From Promethearchaeota archaeon (GTDB taxonomy: Archaea > Asgardarchaeota > Lokiarchaeia > Sigyniarchaeales > Promethearchaeaceae), in contig JAFGBS010000002.1 of NCBI GenBank assembly GCA_016933055.1, positions 62,001 to 126,000 of the forward strand: a DNA stretch of 64,000 nt, in the 5' to 3' direction. The notes below the pieces were generated by a model. That model saw only the letters and a program-made list of their open reading frames with translations. It did no database searches and was not told where the DNA came from. Shown here piece by piece: positions 54,888 through 63,456 of the stretch; within the stretch, counting starts at the first letter, position 1; every line of letters starts with the position of its first letter. Both the position numbers and the translations under genes were made by a program.

Positions 54888-55840
54888 CGATATTAATACC
54901 AGAAGAATACCCCAAAAAACTGATAGATAAAAATGGGAAACGATTAGATGGACGAGCTTTGGATGAATTACGACCTTTCAGTTGTAAAATTGGGGTTCTT
55001 GCCAATGCTGATGGTTCAGCTTATGTGGAGCATGGAAAAAATAAAATCTATGCCGGTGTGTATGGACCTCGAGAGGTTCACCCCCGACATTTGGCACGAC
55101 CCGATAGAGGAATTATCCGAGTAGATTACCGGATGACCACCTTTTCCGTCCATGAACGGAAAAGCCCTGCTCCCAATCGACGAGAACGAGAAATATCAAA
55201 GATAATCGAAGATGCGTTAGCACCCACGTTATTTTTGGAATTATACCCCAATTCAGCTATTGAAGTATATGTACAAGTAATAGCTGCCGATGGTGGAACA
55301 CGCTGTGCAAGTACGACAGCCGCTTCCCTTGCACTGGCAGATGCGGGTTTACCGCTGAAATCATTGGTAGCAGCCGTTGCAGCAGGAAAAGCGGATGGTG
55401 AAATTATATTAGATTTGGGAGATCTGGAGGATAAAGCAGGAACGGCAGATGTTCCGGCAGCAGTACGCATGATTGATGAAGAATTCACTTTACTTCAATT
55501 CGATGGGGAGATGACTCCTGAGGAGTTTGAAAAATCTATTAAACTCATTAAAAAAGGTGCTCGAGAAATATTTGCAAAACAAACTGCAGCAATAAAGGAA
55601 AAATTTGATACTGTACGCAAAGAAACGGAAGAAGAGAACAAAAAGATTGAAAAATTGGTACCGCCTGAAGAAAAAATAACCCATGCGAGTGGTACTAAAG
55701 AAGAAGAAAAAGCTGGAGAAGAGAAATCAGATAAAGCAGAGGAGATCAAGGAAGAAAAAGAAGACCCCTCAGATACAAAAGAAGAAGAAAAGAAACCGAA
55801 AAAAGAGAAAGAGGAAAAGAAATCGGAGGAGAATAAATAA
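54884..55840 (+). CDS. rrp41: Exosome catalytic subunit Rrp41, with charged tail
   Basis: RNase PH-like catalytic subunit of 318 aa. Residues about 15-245 are the fold, with RLDGRALDELRP, the RPDRG arginine region and AAGKADGEIILDLGDLEDKAGTADVP carrying catalytic aspartates. From about residue 246 a tail of lysine and glutamate repeats, about 70 residues, is unusual for the family. It overlaps rrp42 by one base. Confidence 0.96.
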   Translation: MTILIPEEYPKKLIDKNGKRLDGRALDELRPFSCKIGVLANADGSAYVEHGKNKIYAGVYGPREVHPRHLARPDRGIIRVDYRMTTFSVHERKSPAPNRREREISKIIEDALAPTLFLELYPNSAIEVYVQVIAADGGTRCASTTAASLALADAGLPLKSLVAAVAAGKADGEIILDLGDLEDKAGTADVPAAVRMIDEEFTLLQFDGEMTPEEFEKSIKLIKKGAREIFAKQTAAIKEKFDTVRKETEEENKKIEKLVPPEEKITHASGTKEEEKAGEEKSDKAEEIKEEKEDPSDTKEEEKKPKKEKEEKKSEENK

Positions 55841-56658
55841 TGGATACCCCCCAAGTCATTTCTACTGTCCAAAGGAAATACATATTGGATTTATTAAAAC
55901 AAGGAAAAAGAATGGATGGAAGAGGCTTTTTAGACTTCCGTGAAGTAAGAATTGATGACGATTTAATTCCGAAAGCAGAAGGGTCCGCATCAGTACATTT
56001 AGGAGACTCATTCATCATCACAGGGATAAAATATGATGTAGGAACACCATTTCCAGATTCCCCAGATGAGGGTGTAGCTACATGTATGGCAGAATTCATT
56101 CCCTTTGCCTCTCCTATGTTTGAAAGTGGTCCCCCAGATGTCGAAGCCGTTGAAGTTGCACGTGTTGTAGATCGAGGAATCCGTCATGGAGATTGTATTG
56201 AATATAAAAAACTCTGCATAAAAGCAGGAGAATTAGTATACATTTTGTTCATTGATATGTATGTAATGAACCATGCTGGTAATTTAATTGATACTGGTGC
56301 GATCTCATCTATGACAGCTTTGTTAACAACAAAATTACCCACAGCTAAAATTGAAGATGGGAAAGCAGTATGGAATGGGGGGTATATGCTAGTTCCCATC
56401 AATCAAATTCCCCTTTCTGTGACCTTTGGAAGAATCCAAGATTATGTATTCGTTGATCCGGTTATTGACGAAGAACTTGTGCTAGATGGTCGTGTTTCTT
56501 TTGCAGTTAATGAGAAAGGTCAAATTTGTTCTATGCAGAAATCCGGAGAAATAACTTGGACAGAAGAGGAACTGATTAAATATTCCAAGATAGCTGTAGA
56601 AAAAGTGAATGAATTGCGAAATAAATTAAATTTGCGGCAATATGTGCCAAAACTCTAA
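55840..56658 (+). CDS. rrp42: Exosome subunit Rrp42
   Basis: Non-catalytic RNase PH-like partner of Rrp41, 272 aa, forming the hexameric ring. It begins with DTPQVISTVQRKYILDLLKQ and has RMDGRGFLDFREV, DRGIRHGDCIE and YMLVPINQIPLSVTFG. The family aspartates of the catalytic site are replaced. A T-rich stretch follows its stop. Confidence 0.97.
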   Translation: MDTPQVISTVQRKYILDLLKQGKRMDGRGFLDFREVRIDDDLIPKAEGSASVHLGDSFIITGIKYDVGTPFPDSPDEGVATCMAEFIPFASPMFESGPPDVEAVEVARVVDRGIRHGDCIEYKKLCIKAGELVYILFIDMYVMNHAGNLIDTGAISSMTALLTTKLPTAKIEDGKAVWNGGYMLVPINQIPLSVTFGRIQDYVFVDPVIDEELVLDGRVSFAVNEKGQICSMQKSGEITWTEEELIKYSKIAVEKVNELRNKLNLRQYVPKL

Positions 56659-56660
56659 AT

Positions 56661-56672
56661 TTTCTTTTTTTT
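56661..56672 (+). terminator. T-rich tract after rrp42
   Basis: TTTCTTTTTTTT directly after the rrp42 stop could end part of the exosome transcript before the ribosomal protein gene. It is a weak call based on composition. Confidence 0.3.
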
Positions 56673-56762
56673 ACGATGCGTTCGGTATCTTTAGCGTGTG
56701 ACAAAATTTTTTAACTATCGCAAATACGCCTATTCATCTCTTTCATCAAGTGAACATAGATC

Positions 56763-57050
56763 ATGGCAAAAACTAAGAAAATGGGAATAACGGGTCGATA
56801 TGGTACGCGTTATGGATCACGTATACGTAAACGTGTACGCCAAGTTGAGGAATCCATGAAAGCACCTACGAAATGCCCCGTATGTGAAACCAAGGTATCC
56901 AAGAGAATCAGTACAGGTATTTGGTATTGTAAAAAATGTGGTGCAAAGTACACGGGAGGTAGTTATACACAAATGACTCAACCAGGTCTTGAATCACAAC
57001 GGATAGCCACTCGTGTCCAACGAGAACTTGAAGAAAAGTCAAAAGAATAA
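56763..57050 (+). CDS. rpl37Ae: Ribosomal protein L37Ae
   Basis: Large-subunit protein of 95 aa. The zinc ribbon is CPVCETKVSKRISTGIWYC with a second CKKC pair, as in eL43/L37Ae. It follows rrp42 in the expected archaeal order. Confidence 0.95.
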   Translation: MAKTKKMGITGRYGTRYGSRIRKRVRQVEESMKAPTKCPVCETKVSKRISTGIWYCKKCGAKYTGGSYTQMTQPGLESQRIATRVQRELEEKSKE

Positions 57051-57085
57051 TTCTCATAATTTTTCGATTTACTGGAAGTTGCTAC

Positions 57086-57349
57086 ATGCAAAAGTGGGTT
57101 ATTTATTGCGATCTAACCTTGGAATTTAAGTCCGCTCAAGATGCTTCTATATTTTATTCTTCCTATCTTCCCGAACATGGTACAATGCCTAAGAAACGAT
57201 CTAAGGTAACCTTAGCACAAAATGAAGCGAAAATTATATTTTCAGTAAAAGCGATGGATATCACTGCTTTCCGAGCTACCATCAACTCTCTACTGCAATT
57301 TAGTAATGTTGTGTTCCGAATTGTGGAAAAGGTTGATTCATTAAAATGA
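57086..57349 (+). CDS. pcc1: KEOPS complex subunit Pcc1-like
   Basis: Protein of 87 aa, the size of the KEOPS subunit Pcc1, which supports t6A synthesis on tRNA. The pattern of strand, helix (SAQDASIFYSSYLPEHG) and strand fits, together with AKIIFSVKAMDITAFRATINSLLQF near the C-terminus. Position between L37Ae and prefoldin is the classic setting. Confidence 0.85.
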   Translation: MQKWVIYCDLTLEFKSAQDASIFYSSYLPEHGTMPKKRSKVTLAQNEAKIIFSVKAMDITAFRATINSLLQFSNVVFRIVEKVDSLK

Positions 57350-57406
57350 TAAAATTCAAATGGTGGTAGATATAGGTCTATTTATCGCCAACAAAGGATG
57401 AAAGAA

Positions 57407-57766
57407 ATGTCTAACCAAAAAATCCCTCCGGCTCTCCAAGAGGAAATTAACCAAGCTCAAAAACTTGAAGAAGAATTACAAGTATTAAACTCCACAATTA
57501 GAGTCACCAAGAATAATATCACTGAAATAGAAAGTACGATCAAAGAATTAACAGAAACCGAAGACAACGTGGTGGTTTACAAGCTTGTAGGGCGTATTTT
57601 CATTAATTCTGAAAAACCTAAAGTTCTGGAGGATTTGAAAGATGATCTTAGTAACTTAGAAATGCGTCTTAAACGATTTGAGCGTAATTACGAGTCAAAG
57701 AAACAACAATTCGAAGAATTAGCAAAAAAAATAAATCAAAAAATACAAACTCAGTCGCAGGCCTAG
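57407..57766 (+). CDS. pfdB: Prefoldin beta subunit
   Basis: Chaperone subunit of about 119 aa with two coiled-coil arms and a central hairpin (NVVVYKLVGRIFINSEKPKV). ATG 57407 was taken because AAAGGATG lies just ahead. The frame could also open at ATG 57398. It closes the superoperon. Confidence 0.93.
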   Translation: MSNQKIPPALQEEINQAQKLEEELQVLNSTIRVTKNNITEIESTIKELTETEDNVVVYKLVGRIFINSEKPKVLEDLKDDLSNLEMRLKRFERNYESKKQQFEELAKKINQKIQTQSQA

Positions 57767-57818
57767 ATCAAATAGAATTTAAAATACTCACTCTAATACG
57801 GTTGAGTTTTAGAAAGCA

Positions 57819-57841
57819 ACTGTTTTTCTTAGTTTTTTTAA
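57819..57841 (+). terminator. T-rich terminator after the prefoldin gene
   Basis: Two close T-runs in CTGTTTTTCTTAGTTTTTTT lie about 55 bases after the prefoldin stop. This is the usual form of archaeal intrinsic termination. Confidence 0.45.
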
Positions 57842-58026
57842 CTTTATAATATCCATTTCCTGTAGATTCTTCGATAAAGGATTGTAAATAGCTTATTAAA
57901 GGATCCCTATAGGGATTGAATTACCTAGTAGTTCTGTAGTCTTATTTTCTAAGCCATCATCATCCATTATTATACGGGGAATGAGTTAATGAAATACTTA
58001 AATCAATTGCTAACGAGTCTTATGGT

Positions 58027-59076
58027 ATGGTTCACAAGATCAAAGTTGGACTTATTGGTTCGGGATTTATTGCAGAACATCACGTAAATGCCTACAAGCG
58101 ATTACCTAATGTAGAAATAATGGGAATTTCATCTTTAATGAAGCAAGAAGCTAAAAAATTAATGACAAAATATTCGATTCCAGGAGAACCCTTTGCCGAT
58201 TATACCAACCTATTGAAAATGGACCTAGATGTAGTATCGTTATGTATTCCCAATTTCCTTCACGAAACTGTTGGAATTGAAGCCTTAGAAGCACAAAAAC
58301 ACGTTTTAGTAGAAAAACCATTAACACGTACGACTAAAGAAGGAAAAAATTTGATCAAAACTGCAGATCGGACTGGAAAATCCATCTATTATTGTGAGAA
58401 CAATATGTATGCACCCTCATTTAGTAAGATAAAGGAAATAATTAAGGAAGGGGCTCTGGGTTCTATCTATATGGGAAGAGGTAAAGAGCAACATTCTGGT
58501 CCTCATAGTCAGTGGTTTTATAAAAAGAACGCATCAGGAGGAGGTGCATTGCTTGATCTAGGAATCCATGATATTGCTTTATTGCGTTGGTATCTTGATT
58601 CTAGAGTAGAAAGAGTATTTTGTCAAACAACCACCATCCAACCGGATAGAGGAAAATTTGGTAAGTGTGAGGTAGAAGATAATGCGATGGGCATATTATA
58701 TTTCGAAAATGGAGCCCAAGTGGTAATCGAAGAATCATGGACTGCACCAGGAGGATATGATATGAAAATCGAATTGTATGGTACAAATGGACAAATTATA
58801 GCGGACCCGTGCAGAATGACTCCAGTAACTGTCTACAGTGAAACTGGATATGGATATGCTGTAGAAAAAGCTAGTACTACCGCAGGATGGACCTTTCCCG
58901 TACCCGATGAACCACACACTTTTGGTTATCCCCAAGAGATTGCTCATTTCATCCATTGCATTAAATATGAGAAAAATCCACTAAGTCCTGGTACCTTCGG
59001 TTTAGAAATTCTTCAAATAATAGAAACCATGTACACGTCAGCCAAAACAGGAAAGATTGAACAGGTTCAATATTAA
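58027..59076 (+). CDS. Gfo/Idh/MocA family oxidoreductase
   Basis: NAD(P)-dependent dehydrogenase of 349 aa. The Rossmann motif is GLIGSGFIAEHH and the EKPLTRT motif carries the active-site lysine. The substrate is probably a sugar or sugar acid, but no cluster partner reveals it. It is convergent with the small GTPase gene. Confidence 0.92.
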   Translation: MVHKIKVGLIGSGFIAEHHVNAYKRLPNVEIMGISSLMKQEAKKLMTKYSIPGEPFADYTNLLKMDLDVVSLCIPNFLHETVGIEALEAQKHVLVEKPLTRTTKEGKNLIKTADRTGKSIYYCENNMYAPSFSKIKEIIKEGALGSIYMGRGKEQHSGPHSQWFYKKNASGGGALLDLGIHDIALLRWYLDSRVERVFCQTTTIQPDRGKFGKCEVEDNAMGILYFENGAQVVIEESWTAPGGYDMKIELYGTNGQIIADPCRMTPVTVYSETGYGYAVEKASTTAGWTFPVPDEPHTFGYPQEIAHFIHCIKYEKNPLSPGTFGLEILQIIETMYTSAKTGKIEQVQY

Positions 59077-59077
59077 T

Positions 59078-59641
59078 TTAATTGGTGATAATGGTCGAAG
59101 AGACTTTCATATTCACAGAAGCTTTTAATACCGTTTCTACCAATTTGAAAAAAGCCTTATCAATCTGAATATTTTCTTTTGCAGAGGTTTTAAGAAAGGA
59201 AAAAGCATTAATGCGGTTAGAAATCTGTTGAATGTCGTTATTGGAAATATCCTCTTGAAGATCACATTTATTTGCAATTAGCAAGGTAGGGATAGTCTCA
59301 GAAACATACTCCCTCGCATCCTTGTACCAAAAGTCTTGAATCTGATAAAATGTCCGTTTTCGACTTAAATCCCCCACAAATATCAAACCTTGACTTCCTG
59401 AATAATAGGTTTTGCGCATTGTTTCCCATCGGTCCTGACCCGCAACCTCAAATATATTGAGAGATACTAAATACGATTCATCATCGAGAGATAATTCGAT
59501 TTTCTTGATAAATACATTTGATCCTATAGTGGGACGATAATCACGTGCAAAAAGATTATCAACATACCGACGTATGAGTGAAGTTTTGCCCGTAGCGAAA
59601 TCCCCTATAATGCAAATCTTCATTTTTACTAATTGTGTCAT
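59078..59641 (-). CDS. Rab-like small GTPase
   Basis: GTPase of about 187 aa from the ATG at 59641. Using the longer frame for numbering, the P-loop is GDFATGKT at residues 26-33, switch I has PTIGSN, G3 is FEVAGQD at 77-83 (Glu-Val replacing the usual Asp-x), G4 is NKCD at 137-140 and G5 is TSAK at 165-168. It lacks a C-terminal cysteine, so membrane lipidation is unlikely. It is divergent from a coiled-coil zinc-ribbon gene, which may share its regulation. Confidence 0.9.
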   Translation of the reverse strand: MTQLVKMKICIIGDFATGKTSLIRRYVDNLFARDYRPTIGSNVFIKKIELSLDDESYLVSLNIFEVAGQDRWETMRKTYYSGSQGLIFVGDLSRKRTFYQIQDFWYKDAREYVSETIPTLLIANKCDLQEDISNNDIQQISNRINAFSFLKTSAKENIQIDKAFFKLVETVLKASVNMKVSSTIITN

Positions 59642-59811
59642 ATGCCAACTATTCCCCTTGAAAGAAGAACGTATGATCACTCTTTTAATAGATACTTATT
59701 GGAAACTTTTTAAAAATAATTTAAATTCCCCAAATAATCACCATGACAGTTAATGATTTAAGATCGTGGTTCATTTTTATTGTCATAGAAAACTAAAAAA
59801 AAGTGAACAAT

Positions 59812-60675
59812 ATGAGTTTTTGGAGTGAAATTGATGATTTAATCGACAAGGGAAAGACAGACAAATCCGTGAAAATAGTAGCACAAGAATTAATTGATAT
59901 TCGGGCAGAAATGATCGAAGACAAAGCGAAATTAGAAACCCTTGAAATGGAATATGAAAAATTAAAGGAAGAAAATGCAGAACTGGCGAATTTGGCAGCT
60001 AATATCGAAAACCAATTAACCAACATGGAACTAGGTATGGATTCTCAAGTATCTAGCCAGATGCAGATGGAACAGCAAAAAATGATGGAATTTCAAGCTC
60101 AAAATCAAGAATTACTAAACCAAAATAGAATGCTCACCCATAAAATTCAAGAATTACAGATGATACAAGAACATTTGATTTCTCGGGAGGAATTAGAAGC
60201 TAAAGAACGGCAAATTTCTGCTTTAAACTTGAATATACAAGAATTATCCAATCAACTCCAAAATTTACAGGACACGCAAGTTTCCAAGGAAGATTATGAT
60301 GCACTAAAGTTCCAAAACCAGCAGTATCAGCAACAAATAGCTGCGGGAACTCAACAGCTGGCAGCACTCCAGCATCAAATTGAAGAATTAAAAGTCGAAG
60401 TAGCCCATAAAGATAAGAAAATTAAAGAATTAACGGAACCCCGGGCTGTCATGTCGCCCACTTTAGCCCAATCATCCATTCCCTCTCCCAGTACGAGTTC
60501 TGGATTTATGCATGAGGAAATTGATATAGGTTTACGTCGGAATCAATGTCCTAAGTGTAATGGAACGAAAATTCGGGAAGTAGAAGATAAAACTAAGATA
60601 ATTAGTTATATCCCAAAAGTGATTTATGGAAAAAAATTGGTTTGTCAAACATGCAGGTACGAATGGAGTGCATAA
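59812..60675 (+). CDS. Coiled-coil protein with C-terminal zinc ribbon
   Basis: Protein of about 287 aa. Residues about 30-220 form a long glutamine- and glutamate-rich coiled coil. A short proline-serine linker follows, and the C-terminus is a zinc ribbon with CPKCNGTKIRE ... LVCQTCRYEW. No family is recognised. ATG 59812 was chosen over GTG 59803. The gene is divergent from a Rab-like GTPase, 170 bases away, an arrangement reminiscent of GTPase and effector pairs, which is inference. Confidence 0.8.
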   Translation: MSFWSEIDDLIDKGKTDKSVKIVAQELIDIRAEMIEDKAKLETLEMEYEKLKEENAELANLAANIENQLTNMELGMDSQVSSQMQMEQQKMMEFQAQNQELLNQNRMLTHKIQELQMIQEHLISREELEAKERQISALNLNIQELSNQLQNLQDTQVSKEDYDALKFQNQQYQQQIAAGTQQLAALQHQIEELKVEVAHKDKKIKELTEPRAVMSPTLAQSSIPSPSTSSGFMHEEIDIGLRRNQCPKCNGTKIREVEDKTKIISYIPKVIYGKKLVCQTCRYEWSA

Positions 60676-61356
60676 GTTTTTCTAATAAACTAAAATTATG
60701 AAATAAGCGAGAAAATCCGATTTTGATTTGAATAACAGAAGAACCGCCTACTACCATAGGATTAATGGGGCTGATTGATGTCAGAGTTTACCTAGGAATA
60801 AAATGAATGGGGAGAGGATTTGAAAGTCATTATCAGATATATACCAAGATGCCTTATCTCACACACGTACTCAGAAACTGCATTACCATACATATCAACG
60901 CATTAGTTCCACGTTGCGTGGAGTTATCAACAGCATCTCTTAATCCATGGATTTAAAATCCATCTTACACCCTAACCCAAACATCTCTTTCCGGTTGCAG
61001 GGTGAATATCATTCCTATGGGAAAAATGTCTTGTATGTCCGATAATTCTAGTTCTCTACCACCTTACTACAAGCTTGGTTTGGTTCAAACCTCAGGAAAT
61101 TTAGTGCAAATTCAATCCCCAAGAAATTTGAATTACAATGGTATTGGTGGATGATAAGAGGCAGTGCAGGTACAATAGTAATGGTAATTACGGATGGAAT
61201 TATAAGTCGAAGAAAAAAACGGAAGAATTTTTTGACAATAACATAATCCTTTTTTTTTTTCTTTTTTCGTTTGGATCATTATGGAAATTAGTTTGGACTT
61301 TTGCTGTTCAATCCAAAAATTTGAATAGAACGAAAATCTTTTTTGAGTAGGATAGG
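60676..61356. other. Large non-coding gap with hairpins and poly-T end
   Basis: No credible protein gene in about 680 bases. On the + strand it contains a hairpin TCCACG-TTG-CGTGGA near 60908-60922. A 17-base stem-loop ATGGA-TTTAAAA-TCCAT near 60947-60963 is identical in loop to a tRNA-Leu(TAA) anticodon arm. The gap ends in a poly-T tract at 61250-61267. I could not fold a full tRNA, SRP RNA or RNase P RNA. The gap looks more like an unrecognised RNA gene than empty spacer. Confidence 0.4.
61250..61267 (+). terminator. Poly-T terminator tract
   Basis: Eleven T, a C and six T in a row, about 90 bases ahead of the cbf5 start. It marks the end of a + strand transcript that must begin in the preceding gap or earlier, such as from the coiled-coil gene. 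Confidence 0.5.
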
Positions 61357-62352
61357 ATGGAACGTCGAATTTTACCTGCTGATGAATCCAAAGAATGGAT
61401 TATCAAAGCAGAAGAAGAAACCGATTTTAAGTATGGATGCAAACCAGAGGATCGTAGACCCCTATCCCATTATATCAATTATGGAATTGTAAATTTAGAC
61501 AAGCCCATGGGACCTACCAGCCATGAAGTGGTGGTTTGGGTAAAAAATGTTCTTCAACTCGAAAAAACTGGTCATGGGGGCACATTAGATCCTAAAGTCA
61601 CAGGAGTTCTTCCCGTTGCGTTAGGGGAAGCGACAAAAGTCACCTCTGCTTTGTTAAATGCAGGGAAGGAATATGTATGTGTTATTAAATTTCATCAAGA
61701 ATTAGACCTTGAGAAAATAAAAGGGCTTATGAACACTTTCACTACTGTAATATGGCAAAGACCCCCCGTGAAATCTGCAGTCGCACGAGTATTACGAAAA
61801 CGTCGAATTTATTATATCGATATTTTGGAAACGGTAGGAAAATATACTGTTTTTCGGGTGGGATGTGAAGCTGGTACCTATATCCGAAAATTGTGCTTTG
61901 ATCTAGGAGAAGTTGCATTATGTGGAGCAAATATGGCAGAACTTCGTCGCACTCGAGCGGGATTATTCACAGAGGACAGCGTGGTCACTTTGCAAGACCT
62001 AAATGATGCGTTTTACATATCTACTGAGGAAGGAGATGATTCGTATTTGTATAAACTGATCCAACCTATGGAGAAAGCGGTGGAACATATGCAGAAAATA
62101 ATTGTACGGGATACTGCGGTGGATGCATTATGTCATGGAGCTAATTTAGCAGCAAATGGAGTCTTAAAAATTCATGCAGATATTAAAAAAGGGGACCATG
62201 TTGCTATCATGACTCAAAAAGGAGAATTAGTCGCATTTGGTGAGACTTTTCATTCAGCAATAAAAATTGCAAAGCTTAGTTCGGGCTTTGTGGCTAAGAT
62301 AGAGAGAGTTGCAATGCCTCGAAGAACCTATCCACATTGGAAAACCACCTAA
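61357..62352 (+). CDS. cbf5: tRNA/rRNA pseudouridine synthase Cbf5 (dyskerin homolog)
   Basis: H/ACA-guided pseudouridine synthase of 331 aa. The catalytic aspartate is D78 in GHGGTLDPKVTG. GTYIRKLCFDLG and a C-terminal PUA domain (GVLKIHADIKKGDHVAIM) are clear. Its operon partner is the methyltransferase 15 bases downstream. Confidence 0.96.
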   Translation: MERRILPADESKEWIIKAEEETDFKYGCKPEDRRPLSHYINYGIVNLDKPMGPTSHEVVVWVKNVLQLEKTGHGGTLDPKVTGVLPVALGEATKVTSALLNAGKEYVCVIKFHQELDLEKIKGLMNTFTTVIWQRPPVKSAVARVLRKRRIYYIDILETVGKYTVFRVGCEAGTYIRKLCFDLGEVALCGANMAELRRTRAGLFTEDSVVTLQDLNDAFYISTEEGDDSYLYKLIQPMEKAVEHMQKIIVRDTAVDALCHGANLAANGVLKIHADIKKGDHVAIMTQKGELVAFGETFHSAIKIAKLSSGFVAKIERVAMPRRTYPHWKTT

Positions 62353-62367
62353 AGAAGGATATTTGTT

Positions 62368-62994
62368 ATGACGGATCCTGACCATTATTTTTCTAGTAAT
62401 CCTGACTCTCCCGAGAATTTGCGAAAAATCAAAGGAATTTGCCGTAATCGTGAGTTTGAATTTTATTCAGCAGCAGGGGTGTTTAGTGCAAATAAAATCG
62501 ATACAGGTACCTCAGTATTATTGAAAAATTTGAACATTCCAGACGAAGGAGTGATATTAGATATGGGTTGTGGAATAGGAGTGGTAGGGGTAGTGCTTGG
62601 GGTACTGTACCCTAATTTGGAAATCCATTTTCTTGATATTAATGCCCGTGCAACCTTACTTGCAAAAAAAAATGCACAATTCTATGATTTGAAAGCATAC
62701 AGTACTTTTACCGGGGATATTATGCAAATTCTTAAAGAAAACCACCGATTTTATGACGGAATTTACTTCAATCCCCCAATTCGTTTAGGAAAAAAGGTCT
62801 ACCTTAACCAGATTTTGAATGCAATAAGCTTTCTAAAAGTAAAAGGAGTAATGGATATTGTTATAAAGAAGAAATTAGGTGCGGAGAGTGTATATAACTA
62901 TCTTGAAAACAACCTAGAGAGCCAGTTCCAAATTGTTTTATTAGGAAAAAATTCGGGGTATTGGGTTTTTGAGATTCAAAGGATAGAAGATTAG
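62368..62994 (+). CDS. RsmC-like rRNA guanine-N2 methyltransferase
   Basis: SAM-dependent methyltransferase of 208 aa. The nucleotide-binding motif is LDMGCGIGVVG and the catalytic motif IV is FNPPIRLG (RsmC-like NPPF, with Ile for Phe). It follows cbf5 closely, consistent with RNA modification. A longer non-coding stretch of 195 bases separates it from rpoH. Confidence 0.85.
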   Translation: MTDPDHYFSSNPDSPENLRKIKGICRNREFEFYSAAGVFSANKIDTGTSVLLKNLNIPDEGVILDMGCGIGVVGVVLGVLYPNLEIHFLDINARATLLAKKNAQFYDLKAYSTFTGDIMQILKENHRFYDGIYFNPPIRLGKKVYLNQILNAISFLKVKGVMDIVIKKKLGAESVYNYLENNLESQFQIVLLGKNSGYWVFEIQRIED

Positions 62995-63189
62995 CTCAAT
63001 ACTATTAATTATTACTATAAAATATAGATGATATAAAGAAAAACTAAATTAATCTAATGAGCCGTCTGTTATAATTTTATTTTGGCGATTTATTCTTTGG
63101 AGAATCGTAAAATTTTTTTTACATGCATTTTTAGAGAAATTGTTTAGTTAACTTGTTCAAGTAACTTTGCTCTTTTTGGTGGAAAAAAT

Positions 63190-63456
63190 TTGGTAAAAGA
63201 AAAACCTAAAGTTGATATCCTTCTTCATGAAATAACTCCCAAGCACAAAATACTTACAAAGGAAGAAACGGAAGAATTATTGAAGAAATATTCAATAAAA
63301 CTGCTCAATTTACCTCGAATTTTCTCTGATGACCCTGTTGTTGAGATGATTGGCGCTCGTTATGGGGATGTGATCAAGATTATACGAAAATCTGACACAA
63401 CAGTGAAGGAAGTAGAATCCTACCGATTCGTAATGAAAGGAAAGAGGGTAAGATAA
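63190..63456 (+). CDS. rpoH: RNA polymerase subunit H (Rpb5 C-terminal homolog)
   Basis: Subunit of 88 aa. LHEITPKHKILTKEETEELL and LPRIFSDDPVVEMIGARYGDVIKIIRKS match RpoH. The start is TTG 63190 with GGTGG about 8 bases ahead. It heads the polymerase operon, and its stop overlaps the rpoB start by one base (TAATG). Confidence 0.94.
   Translation: MVKEKPKVDILLHEITPKHKILTKEETEELLKKYSIKLLNLPRIFSDDPVVEMIGARYGDVIKIIRKSDTTVKEVESYRFVMKGKRVR

Noticed and set aside
55490..56099. Several minus-strand open frames opposite rrp41 and rrp42
   Set aside because: They mirror the lysine- and glutamate-rich coding sequence and have serine- and phenylalanine-rich content typical of antisense shadows.
60811..60840. 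Minus-strand sequence resembling a tRNA T arm (CTTTCAAATCCTCT)
   Set aside because: The residue that must pair with C61 is absent and no matching acceptor strand lies within reach, so no tRNA could be built.
60814..60890. Similarity to RNase P RNA blocks (GAGG...GAAAGTC and CAGAAAC)
   Set aside because: The blocks are too close together and in the wrong context. No conserved core could be assembled.
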